A DNA stretch of 64,000 nt from contig CM007331.1 in NCBI GenBank assembly GCA_000333855.2, positions 298,568 through 362,567 on the forward strand, in the 5' to 3' direction. The notes under the pieces are model-generated. The model was not told where the DNA came from, did not search any database, and was given only the letters and a program-made list of their open reading frames with translations. Of this stretch, positions 9,424 through 19,065 are shown piece after piece. The DNA is from Endotrypanum monterogeii. Its lineage: Eukaryota > Euglenozoa > Kinetoplastea > Trypanosomatida > Trypanosomatidae. How positions within the stretch are numbered: the stretch's first letter is position 1; every line of letters starts with the position of its first letter. The position numbers and the translations under genes were made by a program.

Positions 9424-10881
9424 CGATATTGTTGGATGATATGGGAGGGGGGGGGAGGGGAGGGAAAGGCTGGGGTGTGTCCATGTGCGTGCTGTGGTTC
9501 AGGATGGTCCCCTTCTCGACTCCCCTCCTGGGTGTGTTCCTCGGGTTTGTCTTGGTTGAGAGGTCTTGCACATGCGGACCTGCTCTCTTTTTTTGTTTTT
9601 CTCTCTCACAAACGACAAAAAATGGGTATGTGGTATTGTTGTACAGTTATCTTCTTCATGCTTGCGTCATCGTACACGTCTTGGCGTTCGTGATGTCATC
9701 TTTGTTTTTCTTTTCAACACTGTGATATTTTTTTTTCCGTTACAAGAACCGAGTTCCCCCCCCCCCCCACCACACACACACACTTATAGCCGCCTCCATG
9801 TGGAGATTGTCCTTTGCTCTTGATTGACCACTTGCCTGCGTAGTTTTTTTATTTTGATTTCGCTATCCCCTTCTCTCGCTGTATCGTTGTCCCGCCCTCG
9901 CCCTTTTTTCTTTTCCCTTGTCTTTATCACTCCCCCCCCCCTCCTTACCATCTCACTTGATCGGTATTCAGGCACTCCTGTGACACTCTGCGCAACTGGA
10001 AGCGACTCAGACGCAGCGGCAGGAAGATAGGGGAGGGAGAGAGAAGGTTTCCGAAAACAACAAAAAAGAATGGAAGTGTGTGCGTGTTCCAGCATCTCGC
10101 CTTCACTATATTGCATATTTACCTCGTTTGACCATTTTGTTGTGCTGCGCGTGGCTGCCTACCTTTGCCAAACTGTACCAGCATCGAAATGCGATGGGAT
10201 CAAAGGAAAAAAAAGGGAGAAAGGGAGCGTATATCGAAGTCTCATGCATGTGTATAGGCAAGTTCGTCTTTGGGGGGGGGGAGGCAGAGGGGAAGGGAGA
10301 GTGTGTGCTCAGCTACTCGGCAAATATCCACTGCCCCCAGCCTCCACTAGTTTGATAATGCTTTCTGGCGGTACACACACAAACATATATATATATATAA
10401 ATGCATATTCAAACAGGCTTACTTTGGACAACGTCCGCCCTATTATAAGTGCTGCACCCACAACAGTGGGTCCGACCTTTTCTTGTCATCAATCAGCGCA
10501 GATGGGCGTCCAGTCGTGTTCGCTCGATGCTTACGTCCAACAGACAAACAGAACACATGTTCTTGTGCGAAAAAGGCTGCTGATGTTTCCGTTTTTCTTT
10601 TCACCTCCGGGAGTCTGTGTGTGTGTGTGTGTGTGCGACAGCACGCAGTGTCAGGAATGGTACCGACTCTGTGCTCTGTGCCCTTTCCCCTCTCGCCTAC
10701 CTCCCTCTCTCCCTTCCTCCTCCTATTTCTTCCTCTTTTTAAACATAATACTTCTGTATTTATTCACCCTCGCAAACACGCGTTTTTTTTTTCTGTCTCC
10801 CTCGTCCCATGCGGTGCATTCTCGCCTCTTCTCGGACGATCGCGCACACAGTAGTTTCTTCATCTGCCGTCACCTGCAGCC
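9424..10881. other. Intergenic region before the first eS21 gene
   Basis: No gene seen. It contains G-runs at about 9447-9461, a C-run followed by CA repeats and CTTATA at about 9756-9787, a short (TA)n at 10384-10399, (GT)n at 10616-10635 and pyrimidine tracts at 10683-10740 and 10786-10806. Confidence 0.65.
10878..10879 (+). promoter_or_regulatory. Probable trans-splice acceptor AG, eS21 copy 1
   Basis: The AG ends the shared stretch ctgccgtcacctgcag and lies only 2 nt before ATG 10882. AGs at about 10850-10855 are alternatives. The same stretch is present before copy 2. Confidence 0.45.
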
Positions 10882-11400
10882 ATGGCCACCATTGGTATGT
10901 TCAACGAGGAGGGCGATAACGTCGACCTCTACATCCCGCGCAAGTGCCACGCGTCCAACACGCTGATCGAGGCGCACGACCACGCGGCCGTGCAGATCTC
11001 CATCGCCAACGTTGGCCCGAACGGTGTGATCAACGGCACGTCGACGACGCTGTGCATCGCTGGCTACCTCCGCTCTCAGGGCGAGTCGGACCACGCGATC
11101 AACCACATCGCGATCGACCGCGGCATCGTGCGCATCAAGACCGGCAAGCCGAAGCGCGTGTCCAAGTCCAAGTCGAAGAAGCCATCTGCGAAGGGCGCTG
11201 CCGCACCGCAGAAGGGTCAGAAGGGCCAGAGGAGTGGTCCCGCCGCTGGCTCCCGCCCGGCTGCCCAGAAGGGTGCTCGTCCGACTGCCCAGAAGGGGGC
11301 TCGCCCGACCGCCCAGAAGGGTGCTCGCCCGACCGCCCAGAAGGATGTCCGCGCGCCGGCTCAGAAGGGTGCCGCACCGGCCCGCAAGAACCGCGCTTAA
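10882..11400 (+). CDS. RPS21: Small-subunit ribosomal protein eS21 (S21), copy 1
   Basis: 172 residues, ATG 10882 to TAA 11398-11400. The first ~85 residues match the eS21 family: V-D-L-Y-I-P-R-K-C-H-A-S-N near residue 13, then D-H-A-A-V-Q-I, G-V-I-N-G and G-E-S-D-H-A-I-N. Most eukaryotic eS21 proteins are about 82-87 residues, so the remaining ~85 are an extension rich in Lys, Ala, Gln and Pro. It contains three tandem 8-residue units A-R-P-T-A-Q-K-G/D (codons at 11275-11298, 11299-11322, 11323-11346). The protein is part of the 40S subunit; the basic tail probably contacts rRNA at the surface (inference). It has strongly GC-rich third positions, unlike several neighbours, as expected of a highly expressed gene. 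Copy 2 lies 1720 bp downstream. Confidence 0.97.
   Translation: MATIGMFNEEGDNVDLYIPRKCHASNTLIEAHDHAAVQISIANVGPNGVINGTSTTLCIAGYLRSQGESDHAINHIAIDRGIVRIKTGKPKRVSKSKSKKPSAKGAAAPQKGQKGQRSGPAAGSRPAAQKGARPTAQKGARPTAQKGARPTAQKDVRAPAQKGAAPARKNRA
11275..11346 (+). repeat. Three 24-bp coding repeats in eS21 copy 1
   Basis: Each unit encodes A-R-P-T-A-Q-K-G/D. Units 2 and 3 are identical except in the last codon (GGT versus GAT); unit 1 differs by synonymous changes and ends GGG. Copy 2 has only two units, at 12995-13042. Confidence 0.95.
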
Positions 11401-12601
11401 GGTGGTCCAAGAGGAAGGTATGATGGTGAGGGATACAGCCAGTGTGCATGTGTTTGTGTGTGTGTCTGGGTGCTGCTCAGCACTGCGCACTGTAGCGGTT
11501 TCCGCCCAGACGAAGCTCTAACATGCTGCTTCGTGAAGAAAGGGAGGTGGCGCTTGGAGGGTTAATGAACAAAGATGGGATGGCGCTGTGATCTCCTCCT
11601 CCCCCCCTCCAATACCATTCCATCTCATTTCAGCGCTTCATTCTTGTCCACCCGTGTGCGATTTTGAGAATAAGAAAAAAAAATGATGCTCTTCTCTTCC
11701 GCCGTTGATCAGCGCTCGTTGTCTTCGAAGTCAACCTGACATACACGCGCATGCTGCGAAGGAGGACACCGACGAGGTTGGCAAGCAGCTGTGTTGAACT
11801 CTTTTTATTTCTTTTTTTATTTCTATTCCACGTGTTTCATTTCATGTCTTCTCCCTCCCTCCCTTACCCACTCAGTCACTCGTACTTTTGTGTACGCCTC
11901 CAGCATGTTCTCTTCCCCCCCCCCTCCCCCTTCTCCTGCGGCCTCTTTTCGATGACGTGGGGCACTGGCGGTGGAGGGGGCAAGGGGGAGAGGGAAAAAC
12001 TGCTCGTGATTTTCAGGAAAAGGTGGGTGGGGTGGGGGGGGGGGCACTTCTTTATTTGAATATCAAACTATTCGGAAAAATAGTGTTCAGCTTGACAGGC
12101 CAGTTGACATGCGGACCGATGTGTCTTGACAGAGGGGAATTGTAGTTCGACCTCGCAACCTGGACAACACAGGCGCATTATTTCCTCCCTCCCTGCTCGT
12201 GGGCATAACGTGTGTGTGTGTGTGCCTTTTCTGAGAGCTCCTCACCCACCCATGTGAACATGTTTTTGGTCTCTCACTCAGGGACACGTCGCGCAGGTGC
12301 GGAAAGCAGAGTATTTCCCCGTGTATGCCCAAAACATTTTTCCCCATTGCCCCTTTGTTCTCTCTGCCTTTGCCTGTGCGCTCTTTCTCTGGTCGCTTTT
12401 TGTCGTCGTCTCTCCGTCCCCCCCCCCCCACCACACACACACTTATACGTGTGCACTTTGAATAAATTTACATTCATTACCTTAATTTTGTCCCTCTACT
12501 TCTCCGCTTTCTTCCCAACAGTGTGCTTACACCACCACCGCCACCCTTGCTTCTACTTCCTTCCCCTCATTGAGTTTCTTCATCTGCCGTCACCTGCAGC
12601 C
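11401..12601. other. Region between the two eS21 genes
   Basis: No gene seen. It is not a copy of the region before copy 1 apart from the 29 bp next to the ATG and a C-run/CA/CTTATA motif at about 12419-12446. It includes T-rich and C-rich tracts at 11800-11935, a G-rich stretch at 12020-12045 and a GT run near 12210-12224. Confidence 0.65.
12598..12599 (+). promoter_or_regulatory. Probable trans-splice acceptor AG, eS21 copy 2
   Basis: It is the same AG context as copy 1 (shared from 12573 onward), 2 nt before ATG 12602. Confidence 0.45.
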
Positions 12602-13096
12602 ATGGCCACCATTGGTATGTTCAACGAGGAGGGCGATAACGTCGACCTCTACATCCCGCGCAAGTGCCACGCGTCCAACACGCTGATCGAGGCGCACGAC
12701 CACGCGGCCGTGCAGATCTCCATCGCCAACGTTGGCCCGAACGGTGTGATCAACGGCACGTCGACGACGCTGTGCATCGCTGGCTACCTCCGCTCTCAGG
12801 GCGAGTCGGACCACGCGATCAACCACATCGCGATCGACCGCGGCATCGTGCGCATCAAGACCGGCAAGCCGAAGCGCGTGTCCAAGTCCAAGTCGAAGAA
12901 GCCATCTGCGAAGGGCGCTGCCGCACCGCAGAAGGGTCAGAAGGGCCAGAGGAGTGGTCCCGCCGCTGGCTCCCGCCCGGCTGCCCAGAAGGGTGCTCGT
13001 CCGACTGCCCAGAAGGGTGCTCGCCCGACCGCCCAGAAGGATGTCCGCGCGCCGGCTCAGAAGGGTGCCGCACCGGCCCGCAAGAACCGCGCTTAG
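12602..13096 (+). CDS. RPS21: Small-subunit ribosomal protein eS21 (S21), copy 2
   Basis: 164 residues, ATG 12602 to TAG 13094-13096. It starts at the ATG in the same context as copy 1; the open frame further upstream is pyrimidine-rich and non-coding. The protein equals copy 1 except that one 8-residue unit is missing (two instead of three). By eye the coding DNA outside the repeat is identical, while the stop codon differs (TAG versus TAA) and flanks are unrelated downstream. The match begins 29 bp before the ATG (10853/12573) and ends at the stop codon. Such sharp edges suggest recent gene conversion between tandem copies. Function is as for copy 1. Confidence 0.97.
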   Translation: MATIGMFNEEGDNVDLYIPRKCHASNTLIEAHDHAAVQISIANVGPNGVINGTSTTLCIAGYLRSQGESDHAINHIAIDRGIVRIKTGKPKRVSKSKSKKPSAKGAAAPQKGQKGQRSGPAAGSRPAAQKGARPTAQKGARPTAQKDVRAPAQKGAAPARKNRA

Positions 13097-16000
13097 GGAA
13101 TGAAAAAAAAAATACAGGAAATGGGGACATGCGATCGACAACGCCAAGTCAGGAATGGGGGAGGCGAGTTGCATCGGCTACAAAGAAAGTTACACGACAC
13201 GGATAGAGCGGGAGGGCAACTGCGGCAAAGCTACTCTTAAAGAGAAGAAAATTTGCCTGCACGGTCGGATGCGTGCACCTTTTCTTTTTCCTGGAAAAAA
13301 ATAATTGGGCGTTATCTTCCCGTTGCCATTTCCCTGCTGTGTCTCGTACGAGTTCCTTTCTTCCCCCCTTTCTTGAATTTTTTTTTTGTTTCACTAAGTA
13401 TCATCTTGTGCCGCTGTTCAGGGATCGAATCCCCTTCTTCCCCCTCCCCGTTTATCTTTGATTCTTACTTGAGTGTAGGTCTCGTTTAAAAAACAAAATA
13501 CTACTGCACCGACGTGAATAAAGGCGGGGGAGGGTGGAAGTGAGAAAGGCGAGGAAGAGACACACTTTTGCAACGGCGTGGTCACTTGCTGTGCCCGTGC
13601 GCCTCTCAGTCCATCCAGTCTTCCCTCTTTTTTTTTTTCTTCACGCCTTCGACCTCCCACACCACCGACGTCGTCAGCCACAATCCAACGTTCCGCTCGT
13701 GCCACCAATGGCCCGTTTATTTTTGTTTTGAGTTGGCATCTGCTGCACACCCTTGGTGGCTATGGCGCGTGGTGGAGAGTTACAAGGTGGAGGAGGTGAT
13801 GACCCTGAATGGGCGGAGGAGAGGTGCCGCGCCTTCGGTGAATTCCCCCCGCATCTCTTTGCCGCCTTCACTTTGAATGTTTTTTTTTCCTTCGTTGAAA
13901 AAGAATATTTATATATTTGTGTATAATTTCTTTTTCCGGATACGGTGTGCAGCACATGGTTCTGTTTCGTCTATGTTGGTGTATGTCCTATGCTCTATGC
14001 CCTTGTAGTTGCTGCTGAGCTCGAGCGAAGTGAACAGGTCTCAGCGGTGATGGCGCGTGGGGAGAAACATTGGGGCGCACACACACACACACAACGAAAA
14101 AAAAGGAAGAGAAAGAGATTGAATAGTGAACGGCAATGACAGGATAGTTCTGGTGTACTTCGGAGGCCGGCCTCGTCTGCAGCGCTTCTGCATCTTCTCC
14201 CAGGTGGTACGAGAGGGAAGGAGGTCGAGGAGGGTGAGGATATATATATATATATATATATATTATTTAAAGAGAAGACAACAATCAACAGAAGGAGACA
14301 CATGAACATAGAGAGAGGGGTAGGAGCTGATGGGGATTGCGGAAGATAATGCGTTATTGTATCAGATAGGGTACGTGATCGAGTGCATGGACGCTTTTCA
14401 TACCCGCCTGCTCAGGCGTGTTGTGGAGAGAGCGTGGTCTGTAGCACACAGCGATCTGTAGACCCTGTTTGTCGCTCGCTCACTTACATTTCCCATCCTC
14501 CCCATTCTTTTTTTTTTTCTTCTTCTATGGGTGAGCTCTCCTTACCCTCTCCTGCTGTTGCTATTGTTGTTGTTGTTTGTTCCCCTCCTCCCCACCCTCC
14601 TCCCCAGCCTCCCTTCGGGTCGTTGACCTCTTTGCAGATCTCGGAGTCGTTTTTTTACACACAGCGGCAAACCAGCGAGGTCGGTCGGTACTTCTCCATT
14701 GCGCACTACCGTCGCAAGCGCAAAACAAAAAAAACTTTTTTTTTCCCATTTCAATGCTCCCTCAGATCACAGCGCCGCCGCTTATTCTTCAGTCTTGTGT
14801 TTATGTTTCCTTTTGTGCTCCGCTTCTTGTGTGTTTTCTTCCTCCTTCCTACACGCCCACACTTATCACTGGCATTGTTACCTCTGATCAACCGCGGGCT
14901 ACCCTGTCGTGCATAGCAGTAGTTGAGAGACATGGTGAGTGATGGCTATGTCATTGGGTGTTGTGGAGACCATGCTCAGGAGACTGATCGGCTCTGACAT
15001 CTGATGGGAGGAGGGGGCTTCATTGACCTTATTTGGTAGATGGGAACAGACGCGGACGCAACAGTGACAACAAAAAAGGGATAGGGTACTGAAATGATGC
15101 GAACTGTCGAGGGGAGAAAAAAGAATTTTTTTTTTCGATTTGCGGATACGAGTGTGGTGGTGCCCAGGAGTGAGAGTACCTCTTGCCAGATAGGGGGGGT
15201 AAGTACATACGCAACAGAGCGAGTCAGCACACACGCTCCAACGTGCATGCGGGAGAGGGTGTGTGTCGACTCGCTTTGTTGCGCTTTATTTCTATTTTTT
15301 TTTTTTTAATCTACTGTTGTCATTTCGTGTTTACCAGTGGAGGCATGGCGGGAGGTGAGGTGGGATGCATCGGAAAGGAGGAGAGTGGTACAACTCGCTT
15401 TTTTAGCAGGTGTGTATCTACTGCCTCTTTCTGTCGCGTTGCCCCCTCGTCCCTCTTAGCCACCTCCCACCACTCCGATACTAAAAAAAAAGGAATAATG
15501 AGACAGCATCGACTCGCTAAGAAGAGCCCTGAGAACCATGTGCTCCTCTTCTGCTAGGTTGCTAACAGTGGTGGCTGGCGCTGCCTGACCGCGACTCGGA
15601 AATAGTGGGAGGAGTGCGAGAATGCTGGTGAAGATGAGGCGGGGTGGGTGGGTGGTCCGGCTGCTTCAAGTCAAGTCTCCTCTGCTGCTTTTGGAACTAC
15701 GACATTGGTATGTAGGCACGACCACATTCACTATGTCGGTGCATCTCTGTATCGCTGCTGCACCCCGAACGTTTGTCACCTTGTCGTTCCCTTGCATCAC
15801 GACCCCCACCGCTTCTCCCCCCTTCCCCCCCCCTGTCTCTCCCCTCTTCGAATCATTTAATATATATTTTCCCCTCCTCGACGAAAATAATGTTGCGTGT
15901 CTACGCGAGGTGTGTGTATGCGTGTGCTCGTCTCTCTCTCTTTACGAGTAACTGTTGGTGGCTCCATTTCTGGACTCATCGCATGTTGGCGTTCATTCCA

Positions 16001-16132
16001 ACCCACCTGCAGACACCTTTGTCGAGGGCCGTATAGAGGATAGACACACAAACACACCCGTATATATATATATACATACAAGCTTTGAGCGATCTGAAGG
16101 TTGCTAGCGAGCCTCGAGAAGGCCGCCTCACC
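13097..16132. other. 3.0-kb intergenic region
   Basis: No credible gene found. It contains many T- and A-runs, a (TA)n array at about 14241-14264 and pyrimidine tracts (14510-14600, 15780-15850). Short open frames are pyrimidine-tract or simple-repeat derived. A short (TA)n run at about 16061-16074 lies 60 bp before the next start codon. Confidence 0.6.
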
Positions 16133-16915
16133 ATGTCCGGGGTCAATGCGTGGGGGCGCATGCACACGCCGGCGAAGCAGTCACAATTTTCGATGGACAT
16201 GTTTGAGGAGTGGAAGACAAAGCAAAATGAAGAAGTTGCCATGCGTGGCGTCGATCGAGATCCAGCAGTGGAGGAGGAGCACAATCGCTACATGCTCCGA
16301 CAGAATCTGAACGCGTACGTGTGCTACAAGGAGCTAGACAAGTACACGGCCTGTCTTGAGCAGAAGAAATTGATCCGCCGTCGTGGAGAGGACGATCGCA
16401 TTATGGGCGACGGCGCTGCCACGTCCAGTATTGGCGCATCTTTTGAGGTCAACACCAATAACAACGTGAATGAGAAATTGTGCCGAGCAACGCACAATGC
16501 GTATGTGTCGTGCATGAGCTCCAAAACGAACCAAGAGGCACTGCTGCAGTCGGCCACTCTTGAGCCACACTGCTCGGAGCGCCGGGCGTCCTTGTTGGAC
16601 TGTTTGCGCCAGTGCCAAGCTTCAGAGGCGGAGACGGGCACACCGCAGTGCACGGACACCTACCGAGGTCTCCTTCGCTGTGGGCTGAACCACCTGTGGA
16701 ATCACTATTGGCGCGAGATTACAAAGTTCAGTGACGCGGATGAATTCCACCTCTACGAACTCTCACGCGACGACAACAAGAAGCAGGCCTATCTCCGCTC
16801 TCTGACGACATCAGCGGCAGAGCAGCAATCGCACCTCCAAGAGATGCGGGATATGACCCTGGGCTATTATCTAGACCCCGCCTCCCCCCTCCCCGGAGAC
16901 ACAGACAAAGACTAA
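16133..16915 (+). CDS. Mitochondrial-type protein with four CX9C motifs (CHCH-like)
   Basis: 260 residues from ATG 16133 (context ccatgt) to TAA 16913-16915. An in-frame ATG at 16085 would add 16 residues and cannot be excluded. Four C-x9-C motifs are exact: C64-C74, C117-C127, C147-C157 and C173-C183, with one extra cysteine at 161. The helix between each pair is amphipathic, e.g. Y-K-E-L-D-K-Y-T-A between the first. Twin CX9C motifs define CHCH-fold proteins that are oxidised by the Mia40/Erv1 pathway in the mitochondrial intermembrane space, usually as respiratory-complex subunits or assembly factors. Two CHCH units in one chain would be unusual. After residue 183 comes a Trp/His/Tyr-rich segment and a charged helical tail. 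I see no membrane segment. Specific complex membership cannot be read from the sequence. Confidence 0.88.
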   Translation: MSGVNAWGRMHTPAKQSQFSMDMFEEWKTKQNEEVAMRGVDRDPAVEEEHNRYMLRQNLNAYVCYKELDKYTACLEQKKLIRRRGEDDRIMGDGAATSSIGASFEVNTNNNVNEKLCRATHNAYVSCMSSKTNQEALLQSATLEPHCSERRASLLDCLRQCQASEAETGTPQCTDTYRGLLRCGLNHLWNHYWREITKFSDADEFHLYELSRDDNKKQAYLRSLTTSAAEQQSHLQEMRDMTLGYYLDPASPLPGDTDKD

Positions 16916-16987
16916 TGCTGGCGGGGGGGGGGGAGAGGGTCAATGGGGAAAAAGGAATGGTTTCTTCAGGTGTGCATGTATGCCCGC

Positions 16988-17023
<36 letters not shown>

Positions 17024-17831
17024 GCTTCGCTTTCTCGTACTGCCCCCTCTACCTCTCCTATGCATGAACAGCAACGGCAACAACCTCATCTCCTGCTGCC
17101 ATTTTCTTAAAATGGTGTTGGTGAGCTGCTACATGAGGCTCGATTGGATTTTCACGAGAAAGGAAAAAGGAAGTGGTATCGTGATGGTTGTGTAGTACAT
17201 GAAAAAGAAAATTAATTAGCTTCATTTGACGGGGTGACGCCCGCATGGGTATCTTGGCACTGTGCTCAGCAAGCAAATTATTCTGTGTGTGTGTGGTGGG
17301 GGGGGGTGGGGGAGGGGCGATTGCGACCGCTTTATCTGACGGCGGAGGAGACTGCGCGCAGCTGGACGCCTGAAGTTCACACAGGAAACATTTTGAAAAC
17401 AACGGAAAAAAAAGGATTGCACCCCTCCCCCTCCCCTCCCCAGTAGGGGTTAATGAGAGCGTCTGCAACAGCCGTCTCTCAATTACCAGGTCGACGCCAT
17501 TAGCACTGCTATTTTTCGTATCTGCCACAGAAGAAATCGAGTATGTGTGCATGTGATGATGGTGGATCATAAATCTTTCCATCTACACTTATTCTTGCAC
17601 CTGTTTCTGTATGCATGTGTCTATGCTTACTTCCCCCTCACATGATACTCCATTCATTCCCCTCTCTTCTCCCCCTCGCTGACTGTGGAGAAAAAAAAAA
17701 CAGGAAAGCATGAATGCGTGCATGCGTATGCGCCCTTCATCTACGCATCATATTTTACATCCCCCCCCTCTCACTCTCTCTCCCTCCCTCTTCTTTTTTT
17801 CCTTTTTCCCCATCTTTGACTTGGATTAGCT
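16916..17831. other. Intergenic region
   Basis: No gene seen. It has a G-run at 16923-16932, (TA)n at about 16997-17018, another G-rich run at 17297-17317, and a long T/C tract at 17759-17818 that leads to the next splice acceptor. Confidence 0.7.
17828..17829 (+). promoter_or_regulatory. Trans-splice acceptor AG for the 17832 gene
   Basis: A 60-nt pyrimidine tract (17759-17818) is followed by acttggattag. This is the first AG after the tract and sits 2 nt before ATG 17832, so the mature 5' UTR beyond the spliced leader would be almost absent. Confidence 0.65.
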
Positions 17832-18272
17832 ATGCCAGAATCGGAGACGGTGCACACGTTAGTCCTTTGGAGTGGCGAGTGGTGCTACGTGAAGCGAGGT
17901 GTGTCAGAGGTGCGGGTGGTTGCAGCCCGTGTCATCGCTTCCGCCTGCGCGCTTGTGGACGTGCCGGCTTACTTGGCACGGGCGCGCCGTTACACGGCAG
18001 CGGCAGACAATTTTGTGACGCTGCAGTCAGCCCGGGCGAGCTCTACTTTAGAGTCACATCAGTGGGTGGTGCCGGCCACCGGGATCGCCCTAGCAAGCAT
18101 GTACGTGGTGGTTCGCAGTGCACCGTGGGGTGGCGTGAAGATGATGCGTAACGGCTTCATCACGTCAGCGACGCTGACGGCGTTCATGTACCCGCGCGAG
18201 ATCGTGCAGCGCATCGACAGCGCCATGCCGCTCCAGACTTCACCGTCAAGCAGTGTGAACCGAGAGAAGTAG
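17832..18272 (+). CDS. Small two-transmembrane protein, MIC26/27 (apolipoprotein O)-like
   Basis: 146 residues, ATG 17832 to TAG 18270-18272; the start is fixed by the adjacent splice acceptor. Residues about 1-75 are soluble and partly helical. Two hydrophobic stretches follow: about 78-95 (W-V-V-P-A-T-G-I-A-L-A-S-M-Y-V-V-V) and about 108-121 (G-F-I-T-S-A-T-L-T-A-F-M-Y-P), separated by a short Gly/Lys loop. A Gly/Ala-rich first segment, a basic loop, then a second segment ending in Y-P and a short helix is the layout of MIC26/MIC27 proteins of the mitochondrial contact site and cristae organising system. This is a weak, pattern-level match, so the role is inferred. No N-terminal presequence is obvious. 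Other small inner-membrane proteins are possible. Confidence 0.85.
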   Translation: MPESETVHTLVLWSGEWCYVKRGVSEVRVVAARVIASACALVDVPAYLARARRYTAAADNFVTLQSARASSTLESHQWVVPATGIALASMYVVVRSAPWGGVKMMRNGFITSATLTAFMYPREIVQRIDSAMPLQTSPSSSVNREK

Positions 18273-18920
18273 TAGAAAAGCCAGCCGCTCGCGTGCACTA
18301 TGCATGCATGCTGCTGACGACGTGTGCATCTTCACAGGCGGATGGGAAGCGTGCGCTGCTCACACGCTAAAGATTTTATTCAAATAAAAAAGAAAGAGGA
18401 GTCGCGTAGAGGAGAGGAGGCATTGAAAGCTCTACATATGGGGCGAGTTTGCCTCGCATGAGATGAGGATCCTCTCTCTCACACATCGCCTCCGCTGGGG
18501 GTGGAGGGCAGTTGCGTGCGCGCATTTCAGCGTGCGGTAAAAAAAAATAATAATAATAATAATAATCACTTACCCTTTTTGGTATACCACAATAGAAGAA
18601 GGAAAATGGTGTCGAGTCTGTTGCCTCCTCTCTCCCACCCTCGTTACACTTCTTCTCCCTGTTCCCCCTTCACGTTCACTTCAATTCGTCATTGAGCACT
18701 ACTTTTTTTTTTTTTTCCGCCTCCACATCTTCTTCTGAAACCTGACGTTGGTATCACGGCATACGCCAAACACATATTTGTATTGTTTATCTACCCCCCT
18801 CTCCTCTCACACCCTGACACCACACGAGTCTACGAAAAGCTTTTCTCCTCCTCTCAAGTCCGTTGCTGTGGCACTCCGACAGCTACCTGTCCTCATCGTC
18901 TATTGTATTTGTTTGATGCT

Positions 18921-18929
18921 GTGTACACA

Positions 18930-18962
<33 letters not shown>
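18921..18962. repeat. (CA)n microsatellite
   Basis: Near-perfect CA dinucleotide array of about 40 bp, about 100 bp before the next gene. Confidence 0.9.
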
Positions 18963-18965
<3 letters not shown>

Positions 18966-19042
18966 TACAAACACACAGTCACAGGCTGCCCGGAGGTCCC
19001 CCTTCCCGAAATAATTCTTTTTTTTGTTTCTTATGCACTCGG

Positions 19043-19044
19043 AG
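19043..19044 (+). promoter_or_regulatory. Probable trans-splice acceptor AG for the 19066 gene
   Basis: It is the first AG after the T-rich tract at 19015-19032. Use of this site removes the in-frame ATG at 19033 and makes ATG 19066 the first one in the mRNA. Confidence 0.5.
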
Positions 19045-19065
19045 ACGTCGCTGTTTGAGGTGGCC

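Larger units (their letters stand above)
18273..19065. other. Intergenic region
   Basis: No gene seen. It holds an (AAT)n run at about 18545-18567, a T-run at 18702-18716, and a (CA)n array at 18921-18962. A T-rich tract at about 19015-19032 ends in an ATG at 19033 that lies before the first AG and is probably removed by splicing. Confidence 0.65.

Noticed and set aside
10870..11490. Long - strand frames opposite the eS21 genes (also 12590-13174)
   Set aside because: They are antisense shadows of GC-rich eS21 codons; the + strand family match is decisive.
13405..13450. tRNA T-arm-like stretch (gggatcgaatcccc)
   Set aside because: The 7-base loop lacks the expected TT, the stem is only about 3 bp, and no A box or acceptor stem could be paired upstream.
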